NCBI RefSeq assembly: GCF_047511655.1
Contig: NC_133386.1
Location: 124,367,866-124,431,865, forward strand
DNA from: Castor canadensis
Taxonomy: Eukaryota > Chordata > Mammalia > Rodentia > Castoridae
Direction: 5' to 3'
Length of the DNA: 64,000 nt
In this document: positions 36,535 through 48,842 of the stretch, piece after piece
Layout: every line of letters begins with the position of its first letter
Position numbering within the stretch: position 1 is the first letter of the stretch
Notes under the pieces: model-generated
What the model was told of the DNA's origin: nothing
The model's input: the letters and a program-made list of their open reading frames with translations, nothing else
The model's database searches: none
Made by a program: the position numbers and the translations under genes

Positions 36535-39347
36535 AATATATTAAATGTATAGACATGAATTTCTATAGGTTAAAAAAGTTTTGTGAACTATTTTGTAAAG
36601 ACTAATTAATTGAAAGACGAAATGTATGCACTATCAGCAAGTGATCAAATTCCAAGAACTGAAAGTTGCACTCTCCCTTTCATTGCCAATGACGCATTCA
36701 GAGCATCTGAGTTCCTTCCAAGTCTGACAAAGACTTCTGCCTCATGTACCTCCCATGATCTCCCTTGCACACTAGTGATACACTCTTATGGAGCACATTT
36801 CTTAATGAGTTGCCCTCGTGGATATTTTTGGAGGACATTTGGGAAATACAGTTTTCAGCTGATGGCTTTTAGAAACAAACTCATGCAAATGATCTCAAGC
36901 TTTTCTCTAGTTAAATAACCTGGGCCTACCATGCAAATAGTTGAATAACTTGCCTCCAATTCCTAAAGTACCATTCTGGCCAACCATGGTTATTCTCTTT
37001 TTGTTTCACAGAGTGACTGAGAGTTTTCTAACAGTCTGAGTTGGTATTACATGGGGAGATCTGTCCTGAGACGCACTATTTCTTTGAGGAAGAAAGAGAA
37101 GTATGTGGTTGTGTTGGGGGGGGTGAGGGGTGCAGATCTTTTGTTTCAGTATATAGGGCAAAGAGATAGAATCACAAAGAAAGATGATTTATGACTTCAA
37201 GCTCAACCAAACTACCTTCCTTGGGGCTGCACCTGGACCAAGTTTATTTTATAACAATTATAATAATGATGACTTTAAAAAAGAAACCTCCCAAAGCCTA
37301 TAAACTGAAATAGAAGAGTTTCCCACTTTAGAGCTGATGGTGACATCATCATTGGTTTTTCCCAAGGTGTTTAGAGAGAGACCTTCCAGTGGTATTAATA
37401 ACCACTCAACTCTGGGCTCTGTACATTCCCAGATTAAGCCCCATTGCCTTATTTCTGGGGTACATCAAGACCTGGCAGGATTCTGCCACACTGTGCAGCA
37501 AACCAGCATGTAGGCTGGGGTGGGAGAGCAAAAGATAGTCATCAGAATGATGGGGCTTCTTCACAGTAAACACATCATAGCTCAAAAATGAGAGTCTCTT
37601 TCCAAAAACAGATGGTCGTTCATCTTACACTAAATACCATTTTCTGCCTAGTTGCAGTCACCAAAAGAAACATAAAAATGCAAAATTTTGCATCTACATA
37701 GAGTCTTGAGGCTGCCTCTGCCAATGGACGGGCTAGCAATGCATTTTCCCTCTGATGAAAGTTAAATTTCCAGAGACATCCTTAGAGGGCTCAAGATGTT
37801 AAAGATGTATCCATGTCTGCAACACACCAGTTTCAGGTCAAGGCCAACCTTCACTAATATCATTCCCAAAAGTTTTCTGCCACCAGAATGCCATTCCTGA
37901 TCCCAGCTCTATTTTTAGGCCACCATGATAACTTCTTTGGTTTCTCAACTGAGCATGCAACCATTTATTTAGAGAACCGTCATTAATGAGTAGATGTTTT
38001 CTTGGGTCGTGCGATGTGCTTTCCATTTAATAGTGTTGCTGTGGCTGAGTACAATCAAATTGAACCACCAACTCTTGGTTTTGTAGTAATATTTATTTTC
38101 CTAGTGTAGATGCTTTCAGATTAGAACTGGCATTTGCACTGATTTTTTATGTAGATTTATATAAATATATATATACATATATATTTGCTTGAAGAATTAC
38201 CAAGCAAATTGGTGAGAGGGTCTTTTCCTAGAATTTCCACCTCCATTTGTTGTGTTGTCTTGCGCTTTCCAATGTTGAGGTCTCTATGGCTCCAATGAAC
38301 TGGTGTATTTTGCAGCAAGTCTGATGACTGGTTTGGAAATGGCATGAAAGTTACCCAGAATACATCTGGCGCAAATGCACTTGGAGCCTGGGGCCAGACT
38401 GGTGCTAACACTGCAAACTTTGTCCGGAGCTCTCTCCAATCTGAAGGCTTGCTGGGGGGCGCAATGTCACCTTCATATGCTGGGCCCTTTCGGAAAAGTG
38501 CCAGATCGTGTCACTGGTGCTATTTTTCATGCTCTGGTACAATGTGTAGCACCACCGGGGGTCTCAGCTTTACCAAAATCAAAATCCCATTGGTCAGCCG
38601 ATTGCTGGGGCATTTGTTTCCTGCTCTCCTCTCACAAAATTCGTTGGCCATTTATTTGCAGGCCTTTCCTCCTAGACCCAAATTCCTGGTTTGGCTCATC
38701 TGCTTATTAGCAAGCCCATCTTTACGAAGCTGCCCTCAGGTGCCTCTGTGAGCTGTCTTAGATCCTACTGCCAGCCCTTCAGGACTGAGCCAGGGAAAAC
38801 CTCTCCACATCTCTGGCTTTCACCTTTTTTTCTCATTCTTTTCCACTGCTCTCCTATTTCTACCTTACTCCATCCCTCTTTTTTTTTTTTTCCCTCTCTT
38901 TTGATCCTTTCTATCCTGTGTTGACCTGGTCCTATAATCCTTTATTCCATCCCCTTTCTTGTCCATCTCTCCTTTTGTCTCATTGCCATTCCTTTCCTAT
39001 TCCCTCCCTCTCCACATCTTTGATCATTCCCACCATCTACTCATTAATTTTTCTGTCCTATAAAGGGCTCATGGCTGATTCAGACAGCAAGTCCATACAC
39101 TGGACAAATGACACAAATACTTGGGGTCGCCCTATTACCTACTCAGCCCCGAAAGCAAAGCTGAGCATGAGGCCCTGACCTGGAGCCAGCTCCAGCACGC
39201 CTCCTGGAGCCAGCCTGCACCGCTGCACAGCAGTGATGATGCAAGAGCTGTGCACCCCATGGCACCTGGGAGCCTCTGCCTGAATCTGGTCCTCCACAAG
39301 CTCATTCCCAACACCACCTGAGGCTCTGAGGACAAACACTTCCTCTC

Positions 39348-39353
39348 AATAAA
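39348..39353 (+). terminator. DLG2: Candidate intermediate polyadenylation signal
   Basis: AATAAA stands in a GC-richer context about 3.5 kb after the stop. A TCTGGC...TTATTCTG stretch follows, without a strong GT-rich element. Confidence 0.3.
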
Positions 39354-40280
39354 GGCAGACTCTGGCCCAATGATTATTCTGAGAGCAAACCTGTTCCTTC
39401 TCACTGAAGCTATGACATTACCCTGGTTTGGAGAGAGAGATTTCTTTCCCACTTCCTTTTTGCCCATTTTCATGTGAAGCCCCCTTGCTTTTCAGCTGGT
39501 GATTGCTCTGGTGAGATTGAATGGACTCGCTGGTGAAATAACATCTCCTGTTTCCTGCCTTGGTCCTGCCTAAAATTCCTACAAAAAAAGTATTTAAGCC
39601 AAGGACTCAGGCTAGTTCCAAAATTTATCATACTAATTTGTCACTCCTATGTGGGGAAAAAGGATCGATTCCCTTAAAGCATGTGGAGTACCTCCTGTGA
39701 CAACTGATTTGCCAGGAGACTCCCTGAAACTCTGTGGATATGTAGGTATGGTATACATGGAACCATGTATATGCATATTAGGTATGAGTTAATGTGGTTG
39801 GAAACTTAAACACACACTCCAGTCTGTAAATAACCTTCCTCACTGAAATCTGTGCTTCAGAAATCATTTCTTGTATAGCTGTGCAGTGTCTTGTAGCAGC
39901 TGAGGACAAGCTAAGACAGGCAGATAATTTAGACAAAGATCAGCTAAAAGAGTACAGTATCTCCCTAGCAACTCATGAGGACAGACAACCAACCAAGTGG
40001 CAAGGTTGACTCCCAACTGGACAGCAAACTTTTTTTCTCTTCTTTTCGAATTTGTGTTTCCTAAGTGTGTCTTAACTTCTGAGTGCACCAGGTTGTACCT
40101 GTTAGATCCTTTTGATATGACAATTTTGTGCTTCTCTCTGACAGGATGTTTCTCCATTGAGATGTAAATGCAGGCAAGGGGTCTCACTCCTTGCCTGGGC
40201 TGGAGTTTACAGAGACACTGCACAGCTTACACTCCTGTTAAGTGTAAATATTCAACACTTCCATTCCATTTGTGTAAAAA

Positions 40281-40286
40281 AATAAA
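40281..40286 (+). terminator. DLG2: Candidate distal polyadenylation signal
   Basis: AATAAA follows an A run, with a GT-rich segment (CAGTGTGTCTGTGAATATTT) starting about 40 bases downstream, the usual layout of a mammalian cleavage site. It closes the repeat-free stretch after the stop. No transcript evidence is available here. Confidence 0.5.
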
Positions 40287-40310
40287 GCACACACGATTAT
40301 AAAATCAAGA

Positions 40311-41794
40311 TGTATATTTCATACTCAGTGTGTCTGTGAATATTTATTGCGTTTCCAAGTGCCGGCAGTGGCCCCATTGTTAAAAATGCTTGATAGAGTG
40401 TTTATAAACATGTCATGGTTTTATTATGAGATATAAATATTAAAACATTTTATACTTTATAGCAAATTATATTCTACCAAAGCATAATTTGTCTTATAGA
40501 GAAGAGAATCACTCATTTTCTATTTTTATCAAATTTGTCTGATTTCAGAGCTGAAGTGCAGTTAGGGTTAGGTTTGTTCTGAGAAATATTGGCGCCACTG
40601 AGAGGAACTGAAAAGTGGCACTTTTGCATATTTTAAAATATTTGGTTACCATCTTGCCTGCTTTTAATCAGGGGTGATTATTGCTTTTAAAGACATAACT
40701 ATGTGGAGGAAAAAGTTCCCACTTTTTTCGGAGTTTTATGATTGCAGAAAATGCTAGGAATGGAATTTTTTTTCTTTTCTGATACTTATGATACACAAAA
40801 AGGCATAATTTGTTGAGGCAGTGTCATTATCTATGTACATTGGGGCCACAACACATACCTGCTCCAAAGGTCTGAACTTATCAAAAAAGTCAGGCTTGCG
40901 AATCTGGATCTGCCAATCCTGAATTCTTCACTTCAGGTTAAACATATGCTTCGTCATCATGACATTTAGACAGCACAGGTGTGGCAGCTGGAGAACCAAA
41001 ATGAATTCCTCCCATCAAAGGGGTGAAATGTCATCATGAAAGAAACCATTCTGAAGTATGCTTCATGATAAATTCCCAAATACTTGGATCAGCTATTCGG
41101 GAAGCCAGGTTAGATGACCCTATCATCCTTGCTATCACTGGACCAACAGGAGTGATGGCTGATGCTGTTCCTGGTGCTTGGAGTTAAAGACCCTCAGTTT
41201 AAGACACTGACACTGCAAAACCAATGCAGACCTCAAATTTTGACAATTATATAATTTTTAACATTTACACAGCCTCACCTGGTTTTAAATTAATGGTGAC
41301 ACTACACAAACACCAGATTCTCTTCAATAATGAGTGTGTTGATTCAGAAGATAAAGCTAGAAAAGCATTTGATTTTTTTCTTTGTTTCCTGTTTCATTTC
41401 TGTGTAACTATTTTAAAATCATAGTCCAAAACCTAGGCCCAAGAGATACACACCAGTTCCCTCAAATCTTTTGTCTTAGGCCTATCTTCCAGTTCTGGTT
41501 CTGTTTTGTTTGGATGGTTCATCAGCTAACCTCTGCTTTTTAAGGCTTCAGAAGGATGACTTGCATGGATATTGCACAGCAAGAAAGCTAACCTTACCAG
41601 CAGATAAACACATAAAACAGATTTGACACAAAATATAATGGATTCCAACCTGAAAAGAGAAGAGAGAGAGAAAAGTACTTTCTTTTCAGAAAGACATAAA
41701 AATATCAAACTCCTTGTAACTCTGAAAGGCAATCTACAATGAACATTTCCTTGGTAACAGAGTTAGAGTCCCTCAGAAAGAACAGTTTTTTGTT
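40311..41794. other. Downstream flank without recognised features
   Basis: This is AT-rich single-copy-looking sequence after the probable gene end. No repeat, exon or RNA gene was recognised. Part of it could still be 3' UTR if a further polyadenylation site is used. Confidence 0.5.
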
Positions 41795-41998
41795 TGTTTG
41801 TTTGTTTGTTTTACAGTTCTAGGGTCTGAACTCAGGTCCTACACCTTGAGCCACTCCACTAGCCCTTTTTTTTGTGATGGGTTTTTTTCAAGATAGGGTC
41901 TTGGAAACTATTTGCCCAGACTGGCTTTAAACTGCGAGCCTCCTGATCTCTGCCTCTGAGTAGCCAGGATTATAGGCGTGAGCCACCAGTGCCTGGTT
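41795..41998 (-). repeat. Composite SINE (ID-like plus B1-like), antisense
   Basis: A (TTTG)n tail leads into 'CTTGAGCCACTCCACTAGCC' (antisense ID-like part). The text 'GATAGGGTCTTGGAAACTAT' and 'TAGGCGTGAGCCACCAGTGC' follows (antisense B1-like part). It is near-identical in layout to 48638-48834. Confidence 0.75.
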
Positions 41999-42239
41999 AG
42001 GAGAGCAGTTAATTTCTATTCAACAAACATATGAAACCAGTAAGATGAAAGGCTGGATCCTAGTTGGACTGCTTTATTTTGATGAGCTGCACCTGTGTCT
42101 CTGATAGTCTTAGTAACTTTTCAACAGAAACTTTTGACATTCTGGATTAAAGAACTGTCCCCCTTGGGCTTTCCAAACCAGTTTCTTCTTATGATATTCA
42201 TCTCAATTACTTTCAGCCACTATATCACAGTCTTTTTCA

Positions 42240-42540
42240 TTAACAATTGGAGGTTTGATTTTTTTATTTGTATTCTCAATCTTTTACTTTGAACTAATTA
42301 ATAGATTCATAAGAAATTGCAAAAATATTCACAGAGATTGTGAACTGATCGCTCAGTTTGCCCCAATGGTAACATCTGAAATAAGTATAGCAAAATATCA
42401 AAACCAGTAGATTGACATTGATATGGCCCACAGAGATCATTTAATTTCACCAGTTTTATAAGCACTTATTTTTGTTAATTTGAGTTCTATGATATTTCAC
42501 TATAAGGTTTGATTTTTTGACTACCTGCAATTCTTCAGAG
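42240..42540 (-). repeat. Ancient L1-like relic, antisense
   Basis: 'TTTGCCCCAATGGTAACATC' and 'TAGATTGACATTGATATGG' follow the antisense 3' region of old mammalian L1s. It is strongly decayed. Confidence 0.45.
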
Positions 42541-42704
42541 TATAAAGTTATAGAAAAGTGTCATGTATTAAACTGGGATTAATTAACACATTAAAATTTT
42601 GAGTATTTAAGTCAACATGCGAAGAAAGGCCAACAGTTGCTTAATTAAAATTTTCCCACAAGGAAAACATTTCCAGAGGAACTGGGATTTTAAATCATTT
42701 ATCT

Positions 42705-42985
42705 AGTAATCATTCCTTACACTTTTGTTCAGCAAATGATAAACACCTGTCTGCCACCAGGCTCTATTTACATGCTGGAGTAAAAGATTAAAAAATAAAT
42801 TCGTTGTCTCAAGGAATGCAATCCTCATAGAAGGGACTTAAAAGAAAAAAACAAAAATGATTAAAATGCAGAAGCTCTAAAACAGACGAGTGAGTGCATA
42901 AAGAAAGACTTCCAAAGAGTGACATAGACATCTAGGATTTGAGGCAGTTTAGGACATAGAAGAAATGCCATGGAACTCCTCAGAC
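42705..42985. repeat. L2-like relic
   Basis: The order 'cagcaaatgataaacacctg', 'tgtctcaaggaatgcaatcc' and 'cttccaaagagtgacataga' resembles decayed L2 sequence. Confidence 0.35.
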
Positions 42986-43099
42986 CCCAAGTAGCTTATC
43001 CTTTCATGCTATACTCTTTATCTTACACCAATGCTATCCTTTGGTGGTATAAGTTGTAAGACAAAAAGCCTTGAGGTGATCCTACCCTCTATTATCACT

Positions 43100-43480
43100 C
43101 AGATAAAACCAGGATGTGGATCAGGCCCCCTGCATGTGATTAGTGTCTAGGAGCTGGATTGTGTAAGTGTACATGAACAGAGTGACTGTCAATCACTCTG
43201 CCCAATCCACCAGAACCTACCAAAACTTTACCCCACTTGCAGGCCATTGGAGATTGGAAACAGTCCAAGTTTTCCCCACTCCCAAGTTAAGGATGGTATA
43301 TTAAAACAGCCTTAAAACAAAAGCCTGCCCTTTTTTTTCTGCTTGTGGTTTCCCCCTACCACCAGATGTGTGGGGGCATGCTTTTTGTGATGCCTTCCCT
43401 TTACCTTCAATAAACTTCTATTATCACCCTCACCATATCTACTTATCCTGCTTGCATGCATCCACATAGGATATAAGAAT
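43100..43480 (+). repeat. Possible solitary retroviral LTR
   Basis: A TATATTAAAA box-like word near 43298, a CT-rich stretch, and CAATAAACTTCT near 43408 followed by CT-rich sequence give an LTR-like order (promoter, polyadenylation signal, tail). No coding sequence, primer site or clear target-site duplication was found, and the edges are guesses. Confidence 0.35.
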
Positions 43481-44929
43481 CTGGAATTTTCTGTTTACCA
43501 ATGACTACAATAGAGTCAAACATACACCTGCTCACAATTTGCTGCATTGCACACACCTGGGGAAGAACCTTCATAGAAAAACTGAGTCTCTTCTTTGGCC
43601 TTCCTTAGTCTGTCAGCCCCCACCCTCCCTGCATCTCATCCCTCCAAATCTCACTGGCTACATGACTGGCCTACCAATCTATAGCCATGTGAGCTTTTAT
43701 TTAGTTTAGTTTTTAGTTTTTAGTTTAGTTTAGTTTTTGACTGGGCAGGAGTGAATGTGACAAGTTAGCATAAACTAGCTTGCCAGGTGAACAAAAGGGG
43801 GCAGGTAAGGTGGCCATGAGATATGGGAATAACCTCCCAATATCTGAGAACTGGCAACTCTAACAGGAGGCAAGAATTATCAAGAAGCAAGAAACTACTT
43901 GCACAATTGATCAAGACAAAGGACAATCCTTGCACTCATAAGAGAGGTTGGAGAAACATGGAGAGTTTATCTTCTTTGCAATACACTGCTTGTTTTCTAC
44001 ATCAAAATTCTGCCTCAAAGAAAACCAGTATGGAAGGATCCCAGATGGCTGGTAACCTGCACATGACTCTGCCACAGAGAAGAACCAGGGCAACAAAGGA
44101 AAAACTGTATTTTGAGGAAAGTGATTAAGGGTAGACTGTGGAAATCACCTAGGAAGTGAAGGGAACCCTACTAGCTTACTGGTAGGAAAGGGGTAGGGTG
44201 ACACTCCACACTGCCAGGAAAATGTACATGGGAGGTACCAACACCCTCCTAACTACCAAAGGCCTCAAAGTCTTTTAATCCAGATAGGGAAGCTGGCTGA
44301 TCTAAGAATGACTGCTCTGCTCCAAATAAGGAACTCCAATAGGTCCCTCTCCTAACCCTTAAGGCCAAGCTGTTACACCAACAACTGCTAAATGCCATCT
44401 TGCCTTAGGGTCCTGCAGTCAGCCCCCTAGTGCTGCTGAAAGCCTTGGGCCTATATGCATTTCTCAGGACAGATGACAGTCCCCTCAGCATCCTCTAGCT
44501 TCAGATCCAGCAGCAGTCATAGCTACAGTCCAAGTTCCATTCATGCTTGCCCAGTGGGAACTAGGGAACCTTTTCTGCTCAGCCCACAACCTGGGGTCTG
44601 CAACTGCTGGTGCCAAAGTCTCAGCTTCAACTATGCTTGTCTGTCAGAGACTGGGGATGGTCATAAGGCTTCCCACAGCTTCAGGAATGCAACTACCAGT
44701 GCCCTATTCCCTGGCACCACCTGCTCATCCTGTGGGAATTAGGGGAGGTCTCCTCCCTGGCCAAGGCTGTGGCCTGGGGACTGTGGCTGCTGGTGTTAAA
44801 AGCCCTGACATCAGCCAAGCTTGTCTCATAAGATCAGGAAATGATCCTATCCAGGTCCTGCATCTTCAGGACTGTGGCTCCCAATGCCAGTCCCACCAGC
44901 ACTTGCTCCAACAAAACTATGCTTCAGAA
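43481..44929. other. Unassigned sequence, possibly 5' part of an old L1
   Basis: A TTTAG-rich low-complexity stretch lies at 43700-43740. From about 44300 the sequence is GC-richer and passes into recognisable L1 text at about 44930, so an L1 5' region is possible. The 133-codon frame at 44543-44944 has no recognised motif. Confidence 0.35.
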
Positions 44930-45311
44930 ATTAAGGTGAAATAACCTTTCCCAGATAAGCAGAAACTAAGCAAATTCATCAGCACCAGACCAGCCCTACA
45001 AGAAACACTTAAGAGAGATCTACACTAAAAACAAAAACATGACAACACACAAATGTATAAAACTCACTAGACAAACAGATACAAGAGAGAAAAAGGAAAG
45101 AAAATTGAACTTTATCTTGACAAAAAAACTACCAAGTCACAAATATAAATACTAAGAGAGGTAGAAAGGAATGAAGATTACACAAAAGAAGAAAATATTT
45201 ATTAAAATGACAGGAAGAAGTACATACATATAAACAATAACCTTGAATATAAATGGATCAAATTCACTAATCAAAAGGCACAGACTGGCTGAATACATTT
45301 AAAAAAAAAAA

Positions 45312-45318
45312 GTGCTGA

Positions 45319-45368
<50 letters not shown>

Positions 45369-45418
45369 GGCCCCTGCACAAGGATGACACGCAAATTCTT
45401 GAAGCGTTCCATATTTTT
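45312..45418 (+). pseudogene. U6 snRNA pseudogene, 5' part of a U6-L1 chimera
   Basis: All 107 positions of U6 from GTGCT to ATATTTTT are present without an indel. Four substitutions against the mammalian consensus were counted by eye: two near positions 6-7, GC to AC in CCCCTGCACAAGG, and TTCT for TTCG. The upstream sequence is L1, with no proximal sequence element or TATA box of a U6 promoter, so it is a retrocopy and not an expressed gene. Its 3' T run is joined directly to the 3' end of a LINE-1. Confidence 0.93.
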
Positions 45419-46040
45419 ATGCAGCCATGAAGAAGAACGAAATGTTATCATTCGCTGGTGAATGGATGGAATTGGAGAACATCATTCTGAGTGAGGTTAG
45501 CCTGGCCCAAAAGACCAAAAATCATATGTTCTCCCTCATATGTGGACATTAGATCAAGGGCAAACACAACAAGGGGATTGGATTTTGAGCACATGATAAA
45601 AGCGAGAGCACACAAGGGAGGGGTGAGGATAGGTAAGACACCTAAAAAATTAGCTAGCATTTGTTGCCATTAACGCAGAGAAACTAAAGCAGATACCTTA
45701 AAAGCAACTGAGGCCAATAGGAAAAGGGAAACAGGAACTAGAGAAAAGGTTAGATCAAAAAGAATTAACCTAGAAGGTAACACACACGCACAGGAAATTA
45801 ATGTGAGTCAACTCCCTGTATAGCTATTCTTATCTCAACCAGCAAAAACCCTTGTTCCTTCCTATTATTGCTTATACTCAGTCTACAACAAAATTAGAAA
45901 TAAGGGCAAAATAGTTTCTGCTGGGTATTGAGGGGGTAGGAGGGAGAGGGAGGGGGCCGAGTGGGTGGTAAGGGAGGGGGTGGGGGCAGGGGGGAAAAAT
46001 GAACCAAGCCTTGTATGCACATATGAATAATAAAAAAAAA
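45419..46040 (+). mobile_element. Young LINE-1 3' end, 3' part of the U6-L1 chimera
   Basis: Starting from 'ATGCAGCCATGAAGAAGAAC' the text matches, by eye, the same L1 3' end seen antisense at 49703-50436 and sense at 51645-52110. It includes the G-rich tract (45972-45994), 'CCTTGTATGCACATATGAAT' and a long A tail. The fused U6 and the single A tail show that both parts were inserted as one unit. Confidence 0.9.
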
Positions 46041-46055
46041 AAAAGAAAAAAATAA

Positions 46056-46140
46056 AGTGTGGTTCAAGCAGTACAGTGCTAGCATAGCAAGTATGAAGCC
46101 CTGAGTCCAAACTCCAGTACTACCAAGAAAAACAAAAAAT
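46056..46140 (+). repeat. ID-like SINE
   Basis: 'GTGTGGTTCAAGCAGTACAG' and 'GAGTCCAAACTCCAGTACTA' match the ID-like unit. It sits in the same A-rich target as the U6-L1 insertion. Confidence 0.7.
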
Positions 46141-46920
46141 AGACACAATTATATGCTGCCTACAACAAAATCACTCCACTGTTAAAATATATAGAGGGAC
46201 TGAAAGTGAAAGAGTGAGATAAAGATGTACTACATAAATCGAAGCCAAAATTGAACAAGAGTAGCTATACTCATATCTGATAAAGCAGAATTTAAATAAA
46301 AAACTGTAAGAAGATACAAAAGAAGGCCATTATATATTGATTAAAAAATCAATTCAGCAAGAAGATATAACAATTGTAAAAATATATGCATCCAATGCAG
46401 GACTGCCAAATATTTAAAGCAAATATTATTGGAGCTAAAGGGAGAATAAATTGGATAAATTCCAATTCAGTAATAAGTGGGGACTTCAACATCACACTTT
46501 TGATAATGAAAAGATCATCTGGAACAAAAAAATCACTAAGAAATATCAGAGTTGTACCATACTATAGAGTAAATAGACCTAACAGACATTTATAGAATAT
46601 TTCATTAAAGAGCAGAAAATATATTCTTCTCCAGGAGAGTTCACATATTAGGCCATGAATTAACTCCCAATAAGTTATAAAATATTAAAATCATTTATCT
46701 TCTCATGCCACAATGGAGTAAAACTACAAATCAATAAGAAGAATGGGAAATACATAAATACATGGAAATTGAATAACACTCTCCTAAAGGACTGATGGTT
46801 ACTTGAAGAAATTGAAAGGGAAATTTAAAACAAATGAAAATGGTAACACAATAAGACAAACTCTGTGAGATTCAGGAAACACCACTAAATGGAAAGTATG
46901 CATGTCCCAGAAACATAGAA

Positions 46921-47040
46921 AGAGCTGGGCATAGCAGTATGTCTTTAATTCCAGCTGGTGCAGAAGGATCATGAATTTGAGAACAGCCAAGGCTACTTAG
47001 TGAGTTCAAGGTCAACCTAACAATGAACCTCACAGTATTT
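46921..47040 (+). repeat. B1-like SINE
   Basis: 'GAGCTGGGCATAGCAGTATG', 'TTTAATTCCAGCTGGTGC' and 'AGTTCAAGGTCAACC' follow the B1 order in a diverged form. Confidence 0.65.
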
Positions 47041-47613
47041 TTTAAAAAATGAAGAACAAACCAAACCCCAAATTAGTAGAAGGAAAGAAATAATAAAGAT
47101 CAGAGGAGAAATAAATAAAACTGAAACTAAAAAATAAATTACAAAAAAAAAATCAATGAAACAAAGTGTTGTGGGATTTTTTTTTTTTTGGAAGGATAAA
47201 CAAAACTGACAAGACTTTAGCTAGACTAATCAAGAAAAAAAGAGAAAAGATCAAATTAAATAAAATCAGAGATGAAAAAAGAAGACATTCTAACTAATAC
47301 CACAAAAAACAAAGGATGATGAACATGCTGGAAAAAAAAGGATAAATTACTGAACACATATAGCATAGCAAAACAGAATCAAAAAGAAATAGGAAATTTA
47401 AATAGATCAATCTATTTAGACCAATCTAAATAGACCAATAGACTAATCACCAATGAGATTAAAGTAATTATCAACTCTCCCATCTAAAAAAATTCCTGAT
47501 AGTTATATTGCTGACTTCTACCAAACATGTAAAGAAGTACTAACTCCAATTCTTCTTAAACTATTTCAAAAAATTGAAACAGAAGGAATTCTGCCAACCC
47601 CTTTTTGTTTATT

Positions 47614-47697
47614 TGTTGCTCTCAGCACTGGGGATTGAACCCAGGGCCTCATGCAGTTTAGGCAAAACTTACCAACTGATCTATATTCCCAGCCCAT
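47614..47697 (-). repeat. ID-like SINE, antisense
   Basis: 'GCACTGGGGATTGAACCCAG' and 'GGCCTCATGCAGTTTAGG' are antisense ID text, with a T-rich run before it. Confidence 0.75.
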
Positions 47698-48620
47698 AAT
47701 AATCACATTTTATGAGGCCAGAATAATGCTAATATTAAAGCCAAACAAAGAAACAACAAAAAAGAAAATAATAGACTCATATCCCTGATGAACATAGGTA
47801 CAAAACTTCTTTTCTTATTTTGTGATTTTAGATATTTTATTGAATGTGAATATGATACATCAAATTAGGTAAGTTACAAATGGATATATGACCAAGTATT
47901 CAAAAAGGGAACAGTGACAGTTTTATTTAATGAATTTAATATAAAAATGTCTTTTACATTAAAGCAGCACATTAATGACAAATAACTGCCCAATATTCAT
48001 TGATTTCTCAGTATATTTGAATTATTATATTTGCCTTTACAACTCTTCCTCTTTTTTCCAAGCTGAAAATACTAGCAAACTCAATTCAACAACATATCAA
48101 AAATATCATACACAATGATAAAATGGGATTCATCCATGGATTCTAGGATGGTTCAATATGAATAAATCTATAAGTGTGACACAACATATCAACAGAATGA
48201 GAGACAAAAACCATATGATTATCTAAATAGATGCAGACAAAGCATTCAATAAGATTCAATGTTTCTTCAACAAGTTAGTTATAGAAGGAATATACCTCAA
48301 AATACTAAGGGCTACAGATGAAAAACCTATAGCCAATATCATATTGAATCAGGAAAAGCTGCAAGTGTTTCCTCTAAAATCTGGACTAAAACAAGGCTGT
48401 CTAATTTCACTACTATTATCTAATACAGTACTGGAAAGTCAGCAAGAGTAGTTAGACAAAAGAAAGAAATAAAGGGAATTCATATTGGAAAAGAGGAAGT
48501 TAAATTATCCATGTTTGTAGATAAAACAATTTTACACATGGAAAAATCTAAGTACTTCATCACAAAGTTGTCAGAACTGCTGAACAGATTCAGTAACATT
48601 GCAGGATACAAAACCAACAT

Positions 48621-48842
48621 ACAAAAAGTTTTTGTTTGTTTGTTTGTTTGTAGTATTGGGGTTTGAACTCAGGGCCTTCACCTTAAACCACTCCACCAGC
48701 CCTATTTTTGTGAAGGGTTTTTCAAGACAGGGTCTCACAAAACTATTTGACCAGGCTGACTTCAAACCATAATCCTCCTGATCTCTGCCTCCTTTTTAGC
48801 TAGGATTACAGGCGTGAGCCACAGTGCCAGGCAACAAAAAGT
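48621..48842 (-). repeat. Composite SINE, antisense, with target-site duplication
   Basis: The body (about 48638-48834) matches the element at 41795-41998 in layout. ACAAAAAGT occurs at 48621-48629 and 48834-48842, which marks a 9-bp target-site duplication. A (TTTG)n tail lies at the left edge. Confidence 0.8.

Larger units (their letters stand above)
35821..40310 (+). other. DLG2: Probable DLG2 3' UTR
   Basis: About 4.5 kb after the stop codon contains no recognisable SINE or LINE, in contrast to sequence further on. Possible AATAAA hexamers lie at 36287, 36529, 39348 and 40281. A long 3' UTR is known for this gene family, but the end here is inferred. Open frames in this stretch (for example 38344-38751) show no protein family and are taken as chance. 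An AT-rich block near 38155-38185 and a C/T-rich block near 38820-39050 are the only composition shifts. Confidence 0.6.

Noticed and set aside
38344..38751. 135-codon open frame as a separate gene
   Set aside because: It lies in the probable DLG2 3' UTR, overlaps another frame on the same strand and shows no protein-like pattern.
44543..44944. 133-codon open frame as a gene
   Set aside because: Composition and position suggest it belongs to the start of an old L1 or is chance; no motif was seen.
45312..45418. Functional U6 snRNA gene
   Set aside because: There is no U6 promoter upstream, the flank is L1, and the 3' end is fused to an L1 with a poly(A) tail.
45448..45673. Pair of overlapping open frames, repeated at 50056-50281
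   Set aside because: Both copies are the end of L1 ORF2 and its antisense; the recurrence reflects the repeat and not a gene family.
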